This document shows positions 49,766-63,000 of a stretch of 64,000 bases of DNA, one piece after another. The stretch spans positions 66,349,601 to 66,413,600 of the forward strand of contig NC_088102.1 of assembly GCF_036370855.1 (NCBI RefSeq), read 5' to 3'. The translations under genes were made by a program, and so were the position numbers. How positions within the stretch are numbered: the stretch's first letter is position 1; every line of letters starts with the position of its first letter. The DNA comes from Dromaius novaehollandiae. Taxonomy: Eukaryota > Chordata > Aves > Casuariiformes > Dromaiidae. The notes under the pieces are model-generated. The model was not told where the DNA came from and did no database searches. It was given only the letters and a program-made list of their open reading frames with translations.

Positions 49766-52700
49766 TTTGCTGCTGAAGAAGGGAAACAGGATGAGTCAGT
49801 ATCAAAGGTAGGGATGCTCTAGAACACTGTACAAAGTTGCAGTGTTCAGGCAGAACTAACAACTTTAAGATTTTATCTGAAGACACTGTGTGTGCTTTGA
49901 ATGAAAACACAGATTGAATGAATGCTTTAACTGTTGTTGATATGCCAGAGATGTTGATATGACAGAGATGCTTCCTCTGCCTTGCATTTCCCATTGCCAT
50001 GAAACTTCACTATGTGAACAAACGTGGATATGGACATAACCTGGCTTACCAGCCACATGGTAACAGACTTGGTTAAAAGATCAGTTTTATCAGTGACAGC
50101 TAACAGGCCAACCACTATGCAAAGAGAAAATGAACACAGCCCCTTGCCGCATGAATGGGGTTAATAATCAGAGGGGGAGAAATGGGACTCTGCTTAGGAT
50201 GCAGCAACTCAAATGTTACATTAGAAGATGCAGTTCAACTCAGAATCAACATTCAAACGTAAGTTGTACATTATAAAACAAAGGAATGTAAGCAGTAACT
50301 CCTTACACATGCACTGGTGGAATGAGCAAGTTGGTAGGAAGGGCAGAATAAATAGTGTCATGAATTAGCAGTATAGCAATTTACCAGCTTACAGAACTTT
50401 CAGTCTCAAACATCTGTAAGAGCGACCAGTTATGAATCTTCATACTCAAGCATTATTTCTCTCTTAACAGTTTGATGTGAAAGCTGGAAAACTACCAGAA
50501 AGGGAGACAGACACACAGCTGCAATGACTGGTCAGAATGACCAGCAAGCCTTATTCCTAGAACTCTCTAGAAAAGGTAATGGTACTGTCTATAATATAGT
50601 AATATGTTAATAATAAAGGTATCTGCCGAAGTGCTTAGGAAGATGAAACATACAGGAATTCAACAGAGAAGAGACCTGCAAAAGAATAGTCCAGGAGTGA
50701 CTGGGACGATCTTACTCAGGATCTATATAGCTTGTGCATGGAGAATTCAGCCTCAAGCCCAGTATTGCTCCATAATTGTAGATTAAGCTGAGGAAAGCAC
50801 TCAGTTCCACATTAAAGATGAAATTGTCCTTAGGCTCCAACTTTCACAGTCTGAGCACCTACTGCTTTCTAACAAAACAGCGAGTCAAAACTGGACAATG
50901 ATCGGTGTCTTCAACACCATACGTTACAGTTTGGCTAAGCTCTCACAGACCATTACTTGACTAAGCTTCTGCTTAGTTCAAGTTTTTCTCCTTCAAGCAA
51001 CTTTCACTGTTATAACAAAGATTGAAGATAAAGGACTTTTTGTGACTGTGTTGTAATGGAATGTAACAGGATTCCTAGTATAGGACTTTATGCATTAAGA
51101 GAAACATGGTTAAAAATAGTGACACATATGGACATATAAAGGAAATTTTAAAGCAATCCAAAGTAATTACACAGGTCACCATGAGTGAAACAAAGTCTAT
51201 TGTTCTCTCAAGCAGATAGAATTTGGATATCTGACTGGTTTTATGTCATTTTATATCCTAATCAAACTCAAAGGATTGTGTCAGAGATACATTTTCTAAC
51301 AGTTTTAAAAACAAAACACAAAAGAATTCAGAGTTGAAGAAGAAAGGTGAATTTAAAGCCTAGGAAAATAGCAAAATCTATATCAAGGACACCAAATTTT
51401 TATGATGTACATCAACTTATGCCAAAAAGCCTAAAACCCAATATTAAAAAAAAAAAGTAGAAATCAGACCACTTATTTTGATACTGAAGGATAAAAAAGA
51501 TTTGAAGAAATACATGACTGGATCATGAAAAAGCTGAAAAGCTGGGGCACATGTTTGTCTGGTTTAAAGTGGCTTAGCTCCACAGCAGTCAATTGAGCTG
51601 CCATAATTTCTACCAAGTGAGGTCTGTTATATATCAACCAAATCCCACATGCAAGTTACCTAGCACAAGGATACAACATCTATGTTCTAAATATAGAATA
51701 AATCCCTTAAATGATTACAATATTAAGGCTGACATGCTATGCGCCAAAATTTGAAGCTATCTGTGAAGATAACTGGACAGGATTTGCTCAAAAATCTAAT
51801 CATTAAGAGAGCACTTAGACTGCACATTTGCACTCCGAAAAGTTAGTTACAAGATTTTTATAGCTGGGGAAAATGTGTGTTAGGCACATGACTTTGCAAG
51901 AAGAATGAAGGGTTAGTCAGATGCAGTTACTGACGCAGTTACCCAGCATCTGTGTTACTGCAATTATTGAAAACTTAATTTAGAAAATATACTCACATCT
52001 AAAGTCCATTCCTGCTAGTTGTCTGTTTCTGATGACTACTTGCCCCATTACTGGTGCAGAGAAATGTCTATTATTTGCATATCCGTTTGTTTGAGAGGGC
52101 TCATTTTCATCCTGGAGAACAACCATTGATATCATTAGGCAGTAGCAATGTTTACTTTTGTTGTCATAGGTCCGGGGGAATAGGTGTGCCAGCTAATTTG
52201 GTAACATCTCTCCCTTCCCAATAGGAAATGGGAGCAGCAGCAAATACTCTGTTAACAACAGGAACATCAGTGCAACTTTAATGCTGCAGATGAACAGTTA
52301 TGCCTGTTGCAGAAGACATCTGGCAGGTAGGATCACCAGCTATACTACAGAAATTATTTATACAGGCACTGCAAGGGTGGTGTGCATTGCTGATTTTTAC
52401 CCTTAGCCTTTAGACCTTTTTTCTCTCCCTAGGAGAGAAATGCAGATTCTGTCCTCTTATCTCAGGGTTTTGAAAGGGATGCTTGTGATCCAGCCAAGAA
52501 GAGATCATTGCTTACTCCACATTTTCTCTTCCCTTCATCACCTATGAGTAATCAGCAGCGATATAGTCATTGCTACTCTTTCCTCCTTTTGAATAATGAA
52601 ATATGTGCAATACTTCCAGATTTCCCAGATCAGGAATTTCACAAGCTATTTGTTGCTGTTCTTCGTCTATGTTCTATATCCCTTTTCATGTCCTACAGAT

Positions 52701-55700
52701 ACATACCTTTCATCATTTTTTTTCTGTTCACTCATTGAAACGACTTTGGTTTTCTTGTATGAATAGTAGCTAAGTTACTGTATTTATCCTGTTCTGCATT
52801 AGATCTCAGCAATGTCCTACTATTGGACTCTCCCCTGCTTAGACAACATTTTAGCTTGCACTAGGACTAAGCTTCTGAATCTTCATAGACTCTTCTATCT
52901 GACTGATCCTTGGCTGCTGTTTGGGCCTGATACTCGCATACTGCAGAATTATTATAGACTGTATTGGAGTCTAGCAATTGTCTGCTACACAGATGTTCCT
53001 GAGACAGGGAAGTATAAAGGCACACCATGCCTTCTACACTCCTGCATTGTAGGCTTCTCCTCTGAGGGGATTCTTCTACCAATCCTATCAGTTTAGGACA
53101 TGGACACTTGCTAACAGTATGCTGTGCTACTCAGTTCTCCTCTTTCACAGGTATACTGTTCTCTCCTCTTCTCACCCTCAGCCCATGGAGACAATTCTCA
53201 CTGGCATCATCTTGGCACACAGCTGGTGGCTTCAGCTCTACATCTGTTTTTATATTTGTTATTGTGAGCTTTTCATGCTATCTTTATTCTATAAGCTTGC
53301 ATTTGAAACAGGCTTGGTTATCTGAATGTTAGGTGACAAAAATAAGGCAGAAAAAGCCCTCTTTATTTGAAGGTTTCTGATAAAAGGCAGTCAAATGACT
53401 ATAAAGACTCTGCATTCAGACAGAATCCCAGGGAACAGAGCCAGGAATTTTGACAGGCTGGAGACTGGTTAAATGAACAACACAGAAACATGTTATTCTT
53501 CAGTAATCCTTGATTTTCTTATTGAGCATCCTTTTCCATTGCTGTCCAAGAAAAAAAAACAATAAAAAATAAAGGGGAAAGTCATCTTTGTCTTGGACAA
53601 ATTCTTTGAACCTTTGAGCTTTTTGAATTCTTTTAATTCTAATAGATAGCTCAATGGAACTGTTCATGTAAATAAAATTAGGCACAGACATATGTTCTTG
53701 AAGCACTAGAAGATCTATCATCTTCAAAATAGGCTTTTTGAGATCATCAGGGAACTAAAGTGCCTATGCGTCTGGTAATTAGTATCACCCCAGATGTTGC
53801 CTGCTTCAGTTTTATATTGAGTATTAGTCAGCATTCTACACTATATATGTTTATTTCATGTATATCACAATCATAAACAAGGTGGAATACAGACACAAAG
53901 TACTGATGGTAATAAAAGATGTTATGTGTTTCTACAGTTACATTTTAACTTTGCACTGCTGTAGCTAAAAATTCTAGAGAATTCTAGTTTTTAGCAGTTT
54001 TCATGAGATCTGTGGCAAATGAGGGAATGGCTTTTTAAACTTTTCTAAACTTGCTTTCCACAGTTAGTTAGAAGTTACATGCTCATCTACATGTTTTGAT
54101 TTTTTTTTTTAAACCAAGGTTGGCAGCAGTGTCAAATCCTCAAGTATATAGCTTTGCACCCTTGTAACTTTAGAAGATTTACCCCAGTTAGAGTTCTGAT
54201 CCAAAGTTAGATCAGTAGTATTAATAGCAATTCTGTTAAATTTCGAACACGAGCAACTCTGACAAAAGAGTAACTAACTGAAGTGCTATTCCTAGCTCTG
54301 GTTTCCTGCATAGGCCCACACTGTGACATAACCTCTGAGGAGATGGCTCAGAAATCTAGCATCAAATATGAAATCTTTTAGCTTCCCAGAATAAGAAGCT
54401 CACTTGTCAGGATGGCTGATTTAAGATTGTATTTGCTTGCCTGAGGAATCCTGTGACAGTACCATAAAGTACACAGTGTAAACATATTCTTATTTTTATT
54501 TAACTAGCAGGTGCATTTTGCTGTATCTTGATGACGATGTGTAACTTGTAGTAAAGGGATTTTTTTTAACCTCTTTTCATGATAAATAAAGAATTCATTA
54601 CCCCTTTTATCTGTAACCTATTAGGTACCCCATTGTCTAGATAAGAGCATGTGTGTGGAAATATTTATGGCAAGTTTAACAGTAAGAAAGCTATCCCATT
54701 ATAGCTGCAGTATATTAGAGCACTATAGAGCTTGTCCCTGCATAGCACCGTCTATTTGATATCTGTCTCCACATAGCTACTGTGATAAGACAGGGCCTTG
54801 CACTCCCAGAAGCAATGGCATCTCTACTGAAACTGTCTCTATCCACTTCTCTGTAGGGTTCCATCTATAAAAACTGGATTGATATAGTGTTATTTTTCTT
54901 TTTCTATCGTAGCACCTTGGATCTACAGGTTTGGAGGGAAAAAAAGTCATGCACTGCAGAAAGAAAAAGCATCTTTTGTCTTAGCAAGTTTGGTCTGTAA
55001 TTGTTCTTTTCAGCACAGGGTTACAGTGGGCAAGGCAAAAGCCAATTTAACATAACTGAGAAAGTTTGGCTGCTGAAAAGGTATTTCTAGAGCAGCCAGG
55101 AGGCACACACGGCCTAACAGTTTTGTTGGCAGGCTTGACCATAATTTAAGCAGGTCTAGATGAAATGCAAACAAAGAAAATTACTGCCTACTGTCTCAGA
55201 GGAGAAAGCTTTAGTTGTACGTAGCTCATTTGCAGCCACCTGAGAAGACTGAAATTCACTTATAGTTTACCAACTAATTCAATCAGTTTTGGAGCAGACC
55301 TTCAGAGAAGACAGGTTTTTATAGGTATTCTTGTTAATGCTTTCAGCTCCAACTTTCATTCTCAATAAAAAACAGACATTGCAAGCAGGAAAAAAACTGA
55401 GCAAGGCAAAACTTTGAAAATGTATAAACATCAGGTTAAGGGAAGTGTCTGTTATTCCATTTCTCTCCTACAGCATGTAAACCTCTGTCAAGCCCAGAAT
55501 TCACCACATTTGAAGACTTACCTCTTGCTATTAACTGGATATTGCAGTGAGTACACCTGCCAGCAGAACTGCTATAGGCAAAGGGAATATATGCATGCAA
55601 GGGGAAGGAACAGAGGCTTTTAATGCAGAGTGAATTTGACAGATGTGGAATCCCTGTGCCTGCCCACACAGGCCTCTGGTCCACCTACAAGGGATTCCAA

Positions 55701-58700
55701 AGACATCAGACTAGCACTGAAGGCAGAGAGGTTCTCGAGTATCCCAAAGACATAAGACCAAGTCAGGTCTCTCCTTCTGCTTGCTCTACACTAAAGCTAT
55801 CCTTAACAACCCCAGGTCAACCATTTTCATCCATATGCCACCTTCAAATGCTTTCTTCTGTGCTGTGCAGTTTTATAATCTCCTCATTCATTTAGATCTA
55901 GTCTGAACTAATCTGGTAAGTAGCCTGAGGAAGAGTGCCAAAGAGCAAATTGCTTATGATTTGCTGCAACTGTGAATTAAAAATCAATGTTATCCACAAG
56001 AAAAATAAAAGAAAGGAAAAGAATGCAGACTTCTCTGTAGTGTGTGAGGGATTCAGTCTTATCAAGGAAAAAATTGGAACAGCAAATGTACAGAAAAAAA
56101 ACCAGAAAATTTTGCCACTAGCATTTTTGCACAATGCATTAAGTTCATAATGTTATCAGAAATGAAATTGTATCTGAAGTTGTGTTTTATTTTAGAAACA
56201 AAACAGATGGAAACTATTTTCCTAACGTTTGTAATTCTCAAAATACAAATTGCATATGTCTTATGCAAAAGAGATTCTTGGTTTTGAATATACTTCCCCT
56301 TTGAGTTGACAAAATTTGCGTGAAGCATTGAACAAGCTGATATAAATAGGAAATAATGAAATCAGTCCAGAAAGGAAACAAGGTGAAGGGTTGGGAGTTT
56401 TTTTTGGTAAAAATTGCTCTTATCTATAAAAGAATGAGTGGCTAGAGACAAGACATTACCTCATTTCAAGTCTGTCATGCGTACAGTAAATTTGTGTAAA
56501 GATTATTTTAGCATAGCTTGTAAAGTGGAATTTTTAAAAGATTGAGGCTCAGCTTAATGCTAAGGGTTAGCTTACTGAAGTCAGCTGCTGGTATAAACAG
56601 AAACAGATTTGTGAATTTTTGAAAATTCTACTCTTAAATTCTGAAAGTATAATATATTAAGATTTAATGAATGAAAAATACTAGGTTGGTCAGAGCAAAA
56701 CAGCAGTAGATTACTTCAAGCCTTTCCAATTCAGTGGTTGTCCTTTTAATTTTCTAATCCTTCTACTTTCAATAGTATTCATTTGTCCGTGCTCATGTAC
56801 AAGCCAGTTTCAATCAAAATCTTCTATTATGATTTTGTCAACCTTACCTGTATAATGCCTTTCCTGATGCACTTTTTTTTCATTGGAAACATTCCCATGT
56901 TTTCTTCCAGCATGAACTATGTGGTTGCAATACATTATTTTCAGCAGAATGAGTGGCTTAAGATATTGTCAGCATCCTTCTGCAGCCCATCTCTTGTTTC
57001 TGTCCTTGTCCCAGAATACTGTACTCATTCAGGTTGTACTGGCCCAGCTGTTGGTGTGTCACATTGTGTACCATATTAGTGAACTGAGTTTGCTGAAAAA
57101 TGATCAGGCAAAAAGATGTTCTTTTTAAGTGAGCTCTAGTTGATTCACTGTGAGGCCCACACAGAGTTGTGTTGGCATAGCTTCCAAGTGGCATGCCACG
57201 CTGCGGGAACAGAGTAGTGAAGGGCAAGGAGTACTTGAATCTGGTGTCAGCCTCCTCTCACCTGCTTTATACAATGTACTGTGTAAGCACAGCCAATGTC
57301 TTATTTTAATTGAGCAATGCTGCTGTGAGTTTTCCCTCATCTGTTCCAGATGCTTCTTCTGTTGTTTACTTCCCTGATGTCTTCATTTCCCTTTTCTTCT
57401 TTCTACCCTCCCAGGGCCCCTCCCCCAGCATAGATCCATTTCTCTGAAACTCACAGGCTGATAGCAATATGCAAATTTATGCAAACTCACTAAAAGTACA
57501 TTATTCAAATAGCTTCTGGTGTGGTTTACTGTGTTAAGCAGATGAAGTCAGAAACAAAAAAAGGCAAAGCACCTATATTTGCGTTAGCATTTTGCACATT
57601 CATTTGTGTGACAGGAAGTGGAACTTTAAAGGGCTGGTGCTTACCCTGTCCAAAGCACAATCCATATACTCCCTAAAAACTGGGAGCATTCCTGTGAATA
57701 CTTGATTTGCCTGGGCATCCTTGTCCTCACAGTTATGGGAAGGATCAGCCTGGAAAGGCGTACATTAGCAAACATTAAAACAAAGCCTACTTTGGTTCGG
57801 TAACAAGCCTCTCTTTGCACATATCTTTTTTAGTATGTTGTTTATGATGATTTTTTAAAGTTATTTTTCCTCCCCTTTGTGTTCTGATTATTAGCTACAC
57901 ATACACATACATACAACGTAAATAGGAATTACCTGACTTAACACTCTGTAACAACTGCCTTTCTAGAAAAGAAACTGAAAACACAGGTTGATATTTTTGA
58001 AAGCTTCTTTCTGGGGCCAATTCACATAAATACATCTGAAAATTTAATCAAAATTTTTATTTTACTAGCTGCTTTTATGCTGCACTTCTTTGCGTGGTTT
58101 TCTTTCAAGTTTCTTGTTTCTATTAATGTTTGCCATGGTCTGGCCCTGTCTCTGCAAATTCATAAAATCTCCAGTTAGGGAACACATTCCCAAGGTTGTT
58201 GTCAGCTTTCATATAGCTGCTATCTCTCCATCCTAGTAGAAATATGGAGAAACCTTCCCATAAGTTTATTTTCTGCATACTTTTTTCATCCCGTCAGCTC
58301 TTGTCTCTGGTACTTGCAGTGCTTTCTTAGCTGTCCTGTCTGAAAGTGAGAAAACTCTTGAGTACTACAGTTATAGTAGCACTTGACTTGCTGCAATGGT
58401 CAATTTGTTTTGCCTCTTTTTCTGTTTGTACAATTTTCAAAGATTTATTTTCTATAGGCATGATAAGGCACTATGCAGGACAGCTGGCCATGATTTTCGT
58501 CGATATATTTCACCATCCTTAGGTCTTTATGCTTTGTTTAGCAATTTCTTGGCAACCATGCCAAGAACCATGCTTTGTCATTAGGTTGTGATGCAGAAAC
58601 GTTGCCTGCGTTGTTACCAGAATTTGAATATGCTAATTTCTGACTAGCATTTTCCAAAGCAGCAGCTTAAACAACGTAAAGTGTATAATTGCATATCATG

Positions 58701-59140
58701 CATGTACATCAGTCTCTTACACAGATACACATGCATTCATTTCCTCTAACAAATTCCTCTCTTTGTCTTGCGCCTTATATATTTAAATTTCCATAGCCTT
58801 GCTTTAGTTATTTTTTTCCTGTTGGATTCTAATTAATGCCTTCTCATGCATCCCCTTCTCCACTGTGTTTACTCTTGCTTAACATTGTTTTTGTTTCTTC
58901 ACACTGAAATATACATACCAATTAGAGTTCAACCAATTCATCTTTAGAGCACATGCTGAAATACTTACTTGAATATTTATTTTGCAGTCTTTACTCTGCC
59001 CTTCACTTCTCTTTCGTTTTCTTTGTTCTCATCCCCTGCATCTGCTTTGTTCTTCGTATCTATTGACTATGTTTTAATTCAGAACAGGAATGTAAATGTA
59101 GCTACCATTTGGAAGCAAATAATTCCATTACACTGCTGCT
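49766..59140. other. KCNQ1 5' flank, middle intergenic DNA
   Basis: No gene recognised. Short open frames between 52508 and 53332 occur on both strands without a family signature. An ATTTGCAT octamer lies at 52073-52080 and the tandem octamers at 57469. The rest appears to be unique non-coding sequence. Confidence 0.55.
57469..57486 (+). promoter_or_regulatory. Tandem octamer (POU-type) motifs
   Basis: ATGCAAAT (57469-57476) and ATGCAAAC (57479-57486) are spaced 10 bp start to start, about one helical turn. POU/Oct factors bind this octamer. Distance from any promoter is large, so an enhancer role is only a guess. Confidence 0.35.
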
Positions 59141-59262
59141 GGCCCTGACCCAGTAAACTCATTGAGGCAATTTTCCTTGAGTGCTTGCTCTAAAGTCAAT
59201 AGGAGCACTTCCTTTAGTGAAGTTACGTAAGTGTATATATATAATCTTCAGGATCAGATCTG
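59141..59262. repeat. Ancient amniote repeat (CCCTGACCCAG..AAGTCAATGGGAG type)
   Basis: The block holds GGCCCTGACCCAGTAAACTC, CTAAAGTCAATAGGAGCACTTCC and CTTCAGGATCAGATCTGA. In this order these match an old amniote repeat with 'AAGTCAATGGGAG' and 'TTCAGGATCAGGCCC' blocks. It lies directly left of the antisense CR1 segment. Confidence 0.42.
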
Positions 59263-59459
59263 AGAGGGCATGTCCAGCTCTTAGAGTTGTGATGGCATGC
59301 AGGTTATGGTCAAGTCCTTTAAGTCAGAATGTACAGAATCCATCATGATTAAGAAGTGCAGCCTAATAGCTTTACTAGCCCCTAAACAGTAGTACAAGGG
59401 GTTTTATTCTTTCCAAGCAAATATTTCCCTGAATGTAATTACTGTTGTATCCTTGGATA

Positions 59460-60010
59460 GCCCTGCTGCCATTCTTCCCTTGAGACCCATTACTTGTTGT
59501 CCTTGCCACAAGGATAAAGAACGCATCATTCCCTTCATCATTTTGCACTGATAGACTATTACAATCTCCTTATCCCTCCCTGCAGTCTTCAAGGCTTTTT
59601 GTTACACAATTCTAATTTGTTCAAGCTTTTCCTTGTTTCCTAGTGCTAGGTCTCTGTCTATTCTTGTTGTTCCTGCGCAAACTTTCTCCAACTAGTCCAT
59701 AATATTTTTGAAATATAGCTCCCAAAACCAAATAGAATATTCCAGCTGAAGCCTTTCTGGAACACAGCTGAGTGACTTCACGCATCTCACACTCTCCTGT
59801 TTATACTGTTCTCTATGGCATTTCTCTCTCTTGCAGGACACTGTTCACTTAGCTTTAGTCTGCCCGTAACCCTTTAGTTCCTATTCTGTAGAACTGCAGT
59901 CTAGACAATTGTATCCCAGTCTATCTGTTCACACTGATTGTTCCTGCTCAAGTTCACTGTGCTTGTCTCAGTTGCACAGCACCTTGGTTTTTTCACCTTT
60001 ACTATTCACT
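59460..60010 (-). mobile_element. Old CR1 LINE segment, antisense
   Basis: Antisense CR1 landmarks include AGCTCCCAAAACCAAATAGAATATTCCAGCTGAAGCC, GAGTGACTTCACGCATCTCACACTCTCCTGT, GGACACTGTTCACTTAGCTT, and a 'TAGACAATT..TATCTGTTCACACTGATTGTTCCTGCTCAAGTTCACTGTGCTTG' tail. These fit the ancient amniote CR1 type with the conserved 'ATTCCAGCTGAGGCC' region. It lies in the KCNQ1 5' flank. Boundaries are approximate and the coding capacity is lost. Confidence 0.68.
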
Positions 60011-63000
60011 TGCATCTTTGCTGTGAGCCCTCTCTTCTGAGCAATAGCTAAGGCTTGCTTTTTGTTCAGATTGCTAGCTCACTCTGCACCAATATGGGCA
60101 CAAGTAATTGGTGTAGTTTCTTTTGCTTCATATGAAAGCTTCCCTTTAAAGTTTGTAAGTCAAGAACAAATCACGAATTTGGTCTATTTGCCACTGAAGC
60201 TAGAGTTTTGTGACTGATTTAATATCAGCAATACTGGGCCTAGTGTATTACTGTATTTATATCACTTCACCTGCGCATTCAACTGTACTCCTTGAGTGGG
60301 TGGGGAAATCTAATAGTGATTAAATCAGGGTGTGTCTTAGCCTGCTGATCAGTGTACTGGTATGAAAGAGAATTCTTACTACTGTTAAGCCCTGAGAGCT
60401 AATGACTACCATACTCCTACTTCTCTTAATCAACCATTACCCTTGAAGACAACAATTGAGGTCAAGCAGACTGTGTAATATATTGGCAATAGTTCCCCAA
60501 GCAATATCTGCAGGCCTTGCCATCACTTGACTGGGCCCTTTTTCACTAGATGTGTTTGAAAGGCTCAAATTTGGCCTCTCTATTCCTACTGTGGACAAGC
60601 CCAACCCTGTTTAACATCTAAAGGAGCGGCAAAGCAAGGTGAAAGGGACCCACATTCTTGTCATCCCTCTGGAGGTGAATGATCTGTCATTTGCTGTTAC
60701 CACACCGGGAAGAAGAGCTGCAGATGCACACTAGGCTAAGTGGGCAGTGAAAATAGTTGCAAAGAGCCTATGAAAAACTGGGGGGAACTAGGAGAAAAGC
60801 AGTAGGGGAAAAAGGAGGGTGGGAGGAGAGAAGGAAAGCATGGCAGAGTGGGAGTAAGGAACCAGCGGCAGGAGGAAGAACCATCCACAGAGGGGCGTAT
60901 GTAGGTGTCAAAAAGTCTCAGTGTGGCTCTGATCTGATCAGTTCTAGATAAATCCTTCATCAAAGAATTCCTACAGGGACACCCCCCCGCCCCGAGTTTC
61001 CCCACAACCATGACAACCATATCCTAAAGTTATTTCTCCCTGCCCATTTCCTACATCTCCAAAAATCTAGAATTCCCAGATAAGAAGTTAGGGTCATCCA
61101 AAATAAAGGACTACATATGCAACAGCATTAGGACATGCAAATGCCAGCATTACGAGCACTGGTTGTACAGTGGTGCAATTCTAACAGCTGCCATTTATGA
61201 GGTTACAGAAATAATGACTCACGAGGCTGGCTGACACCTGGAATGACTTAATCAGGCCATCCCTAATGTAAATGACATTGACTCGCATTTCCAGATGTAG
61301 GTGGAACTGACAGTTGTCTTTTCTCATAATTGTCTTAACTTGCTTTGCTAGTGAGAAATAGTTTTCTAGGTTATGTTTCAAATCTGGAAATGATTAGAGG
61401 TACATTCTTGCCATGTTTGTGTTTATAGTCAGTGGGAACATCTAGGACAGAATTTGACTACAAGCTTTAATACATAGTAAGAGCCTAGATAGAAATTCTG
61501 TACTTAAGTTTGAACCAGAGCTAAAGTAAGGTTGCCTGATTAATACATTGTGTGTGCATATGTACATAAAATATTGAGAGAGAGGTAGGACTTTTGTGGC
61601 ATTTTTTTCCACCCTTCAAGTATTTCCTACGGCTTGCCTTTAAGTAAATTTTTCCATCAGATTTAATACAATGGTATTCTCACAGATAATGGAGGGGGAA
61701 AAAGCTGGAATTTTCTAAGAGTTTACCAGAAAATTTCATAGTATTTGGAGAGGAAAAAAAAAAAAAAAAAAAAAAACAATGAAGTACTGGTCATCCCCTC
61801 CTTGATTTTTCAGCCAGCTTTGCTAATAACCTTTGTCTCTTCTTTGCTTTCCTCCCTCCATTTCCTCTCATCTAAAAGTGCTTGGACTATGCTCCTCTTA
61901 CTGACTAGCTTCCTATTCTTTCCCAAGGCATAGACTTATTCCAGAACCTTATAATTAAACAATGGTCCCTAATGTTATACTGATAGAAGCTGACCGTAGT
62001 TAAACTGACTTCAGAGGAATGTTGTGACTTAGACCACAAAGATTTGACCCAATTGCTGTGACCTGACACAGTTGCAATCTAGTACAGCCAGAAGTTTCGA
62101 AGCAATAGCCCTTGAAACCATTAAAGAGACTTACATGAAAGCTGGAACCAAGCAGAATAAGACAAGATTAAACCCAAGAGAAAGGCACTCCAAAAAAAAG
62201 TAGTTACATTACATAGTTTGTTAATACATGCTTAATACCACTTTGCTTGGTAAAGAACATTGGGTGAGATGTCTGTTTGCTTTTTAAAAACAGACATCTT
62301 AACAATTCAGAGGGAAAATTGACTATATCCTTTTCTGAGTATATGTTCAAATGGTAGGGACAGAATGCAGTCTGCATGTTGATTGATCAATATGTAGTGA
62401 AGTGCAAAGTAGCGAGGGGAAACATGGCACTGAACACAGGTACTCTGCTCTGTGATTCTGATCATAACAGTGGAGGGGTTACATTGCAGTAGCCAAGACC
62501 AGTATAGAGAGATAAGCAGGCATTTAATGTGGTTAGCCTTTGTTCTTAAGAACCACATCTGCAAATCCTACGCAGCAGTTCTTCCTGGTGACTTTGCAAC
62601 ATTTGTAATCTAAGGAACTGGCTTTTTTGTTGCTTTTTTTTTTCTTCTCAATTAATGTATAAACAACCTTTAAAATCATCCTCTCCACCCCCTTAAATAT
62701 GAAAGCAACATTCCTTGCTCCATGAGCTATGTTTGGTGAAACATTGCACCAACATGGAACAATTACACCTGTACATTACTGCAGTCATACTAAAAGGCAC
62801 AATAGTTATCCCTTGGAAATCAAACAAGTACAAAGAGAAAACAAGTAAAACTATCAAAGCATCAATTCTCACTGAAAAAAAAAAAAATTGGCATTGCATG
62901 TTGGCTTTGTCTCTAAAGGCTCCTGAAAGCTGCATGCAGAAACTTAGGAAATATCACTCCATAATAGTCCAACGTCTCATCTGGTTTAGTTTCTCAGCTC

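Noticed and set aside
52508..53332. Cluster of 68-94 codon open frames as exons of an upstream gene
   Set aside because: No TRPM5, TSSC4 or other family signature, both strands equally open, no convincing flanking splice sites; likely chance.
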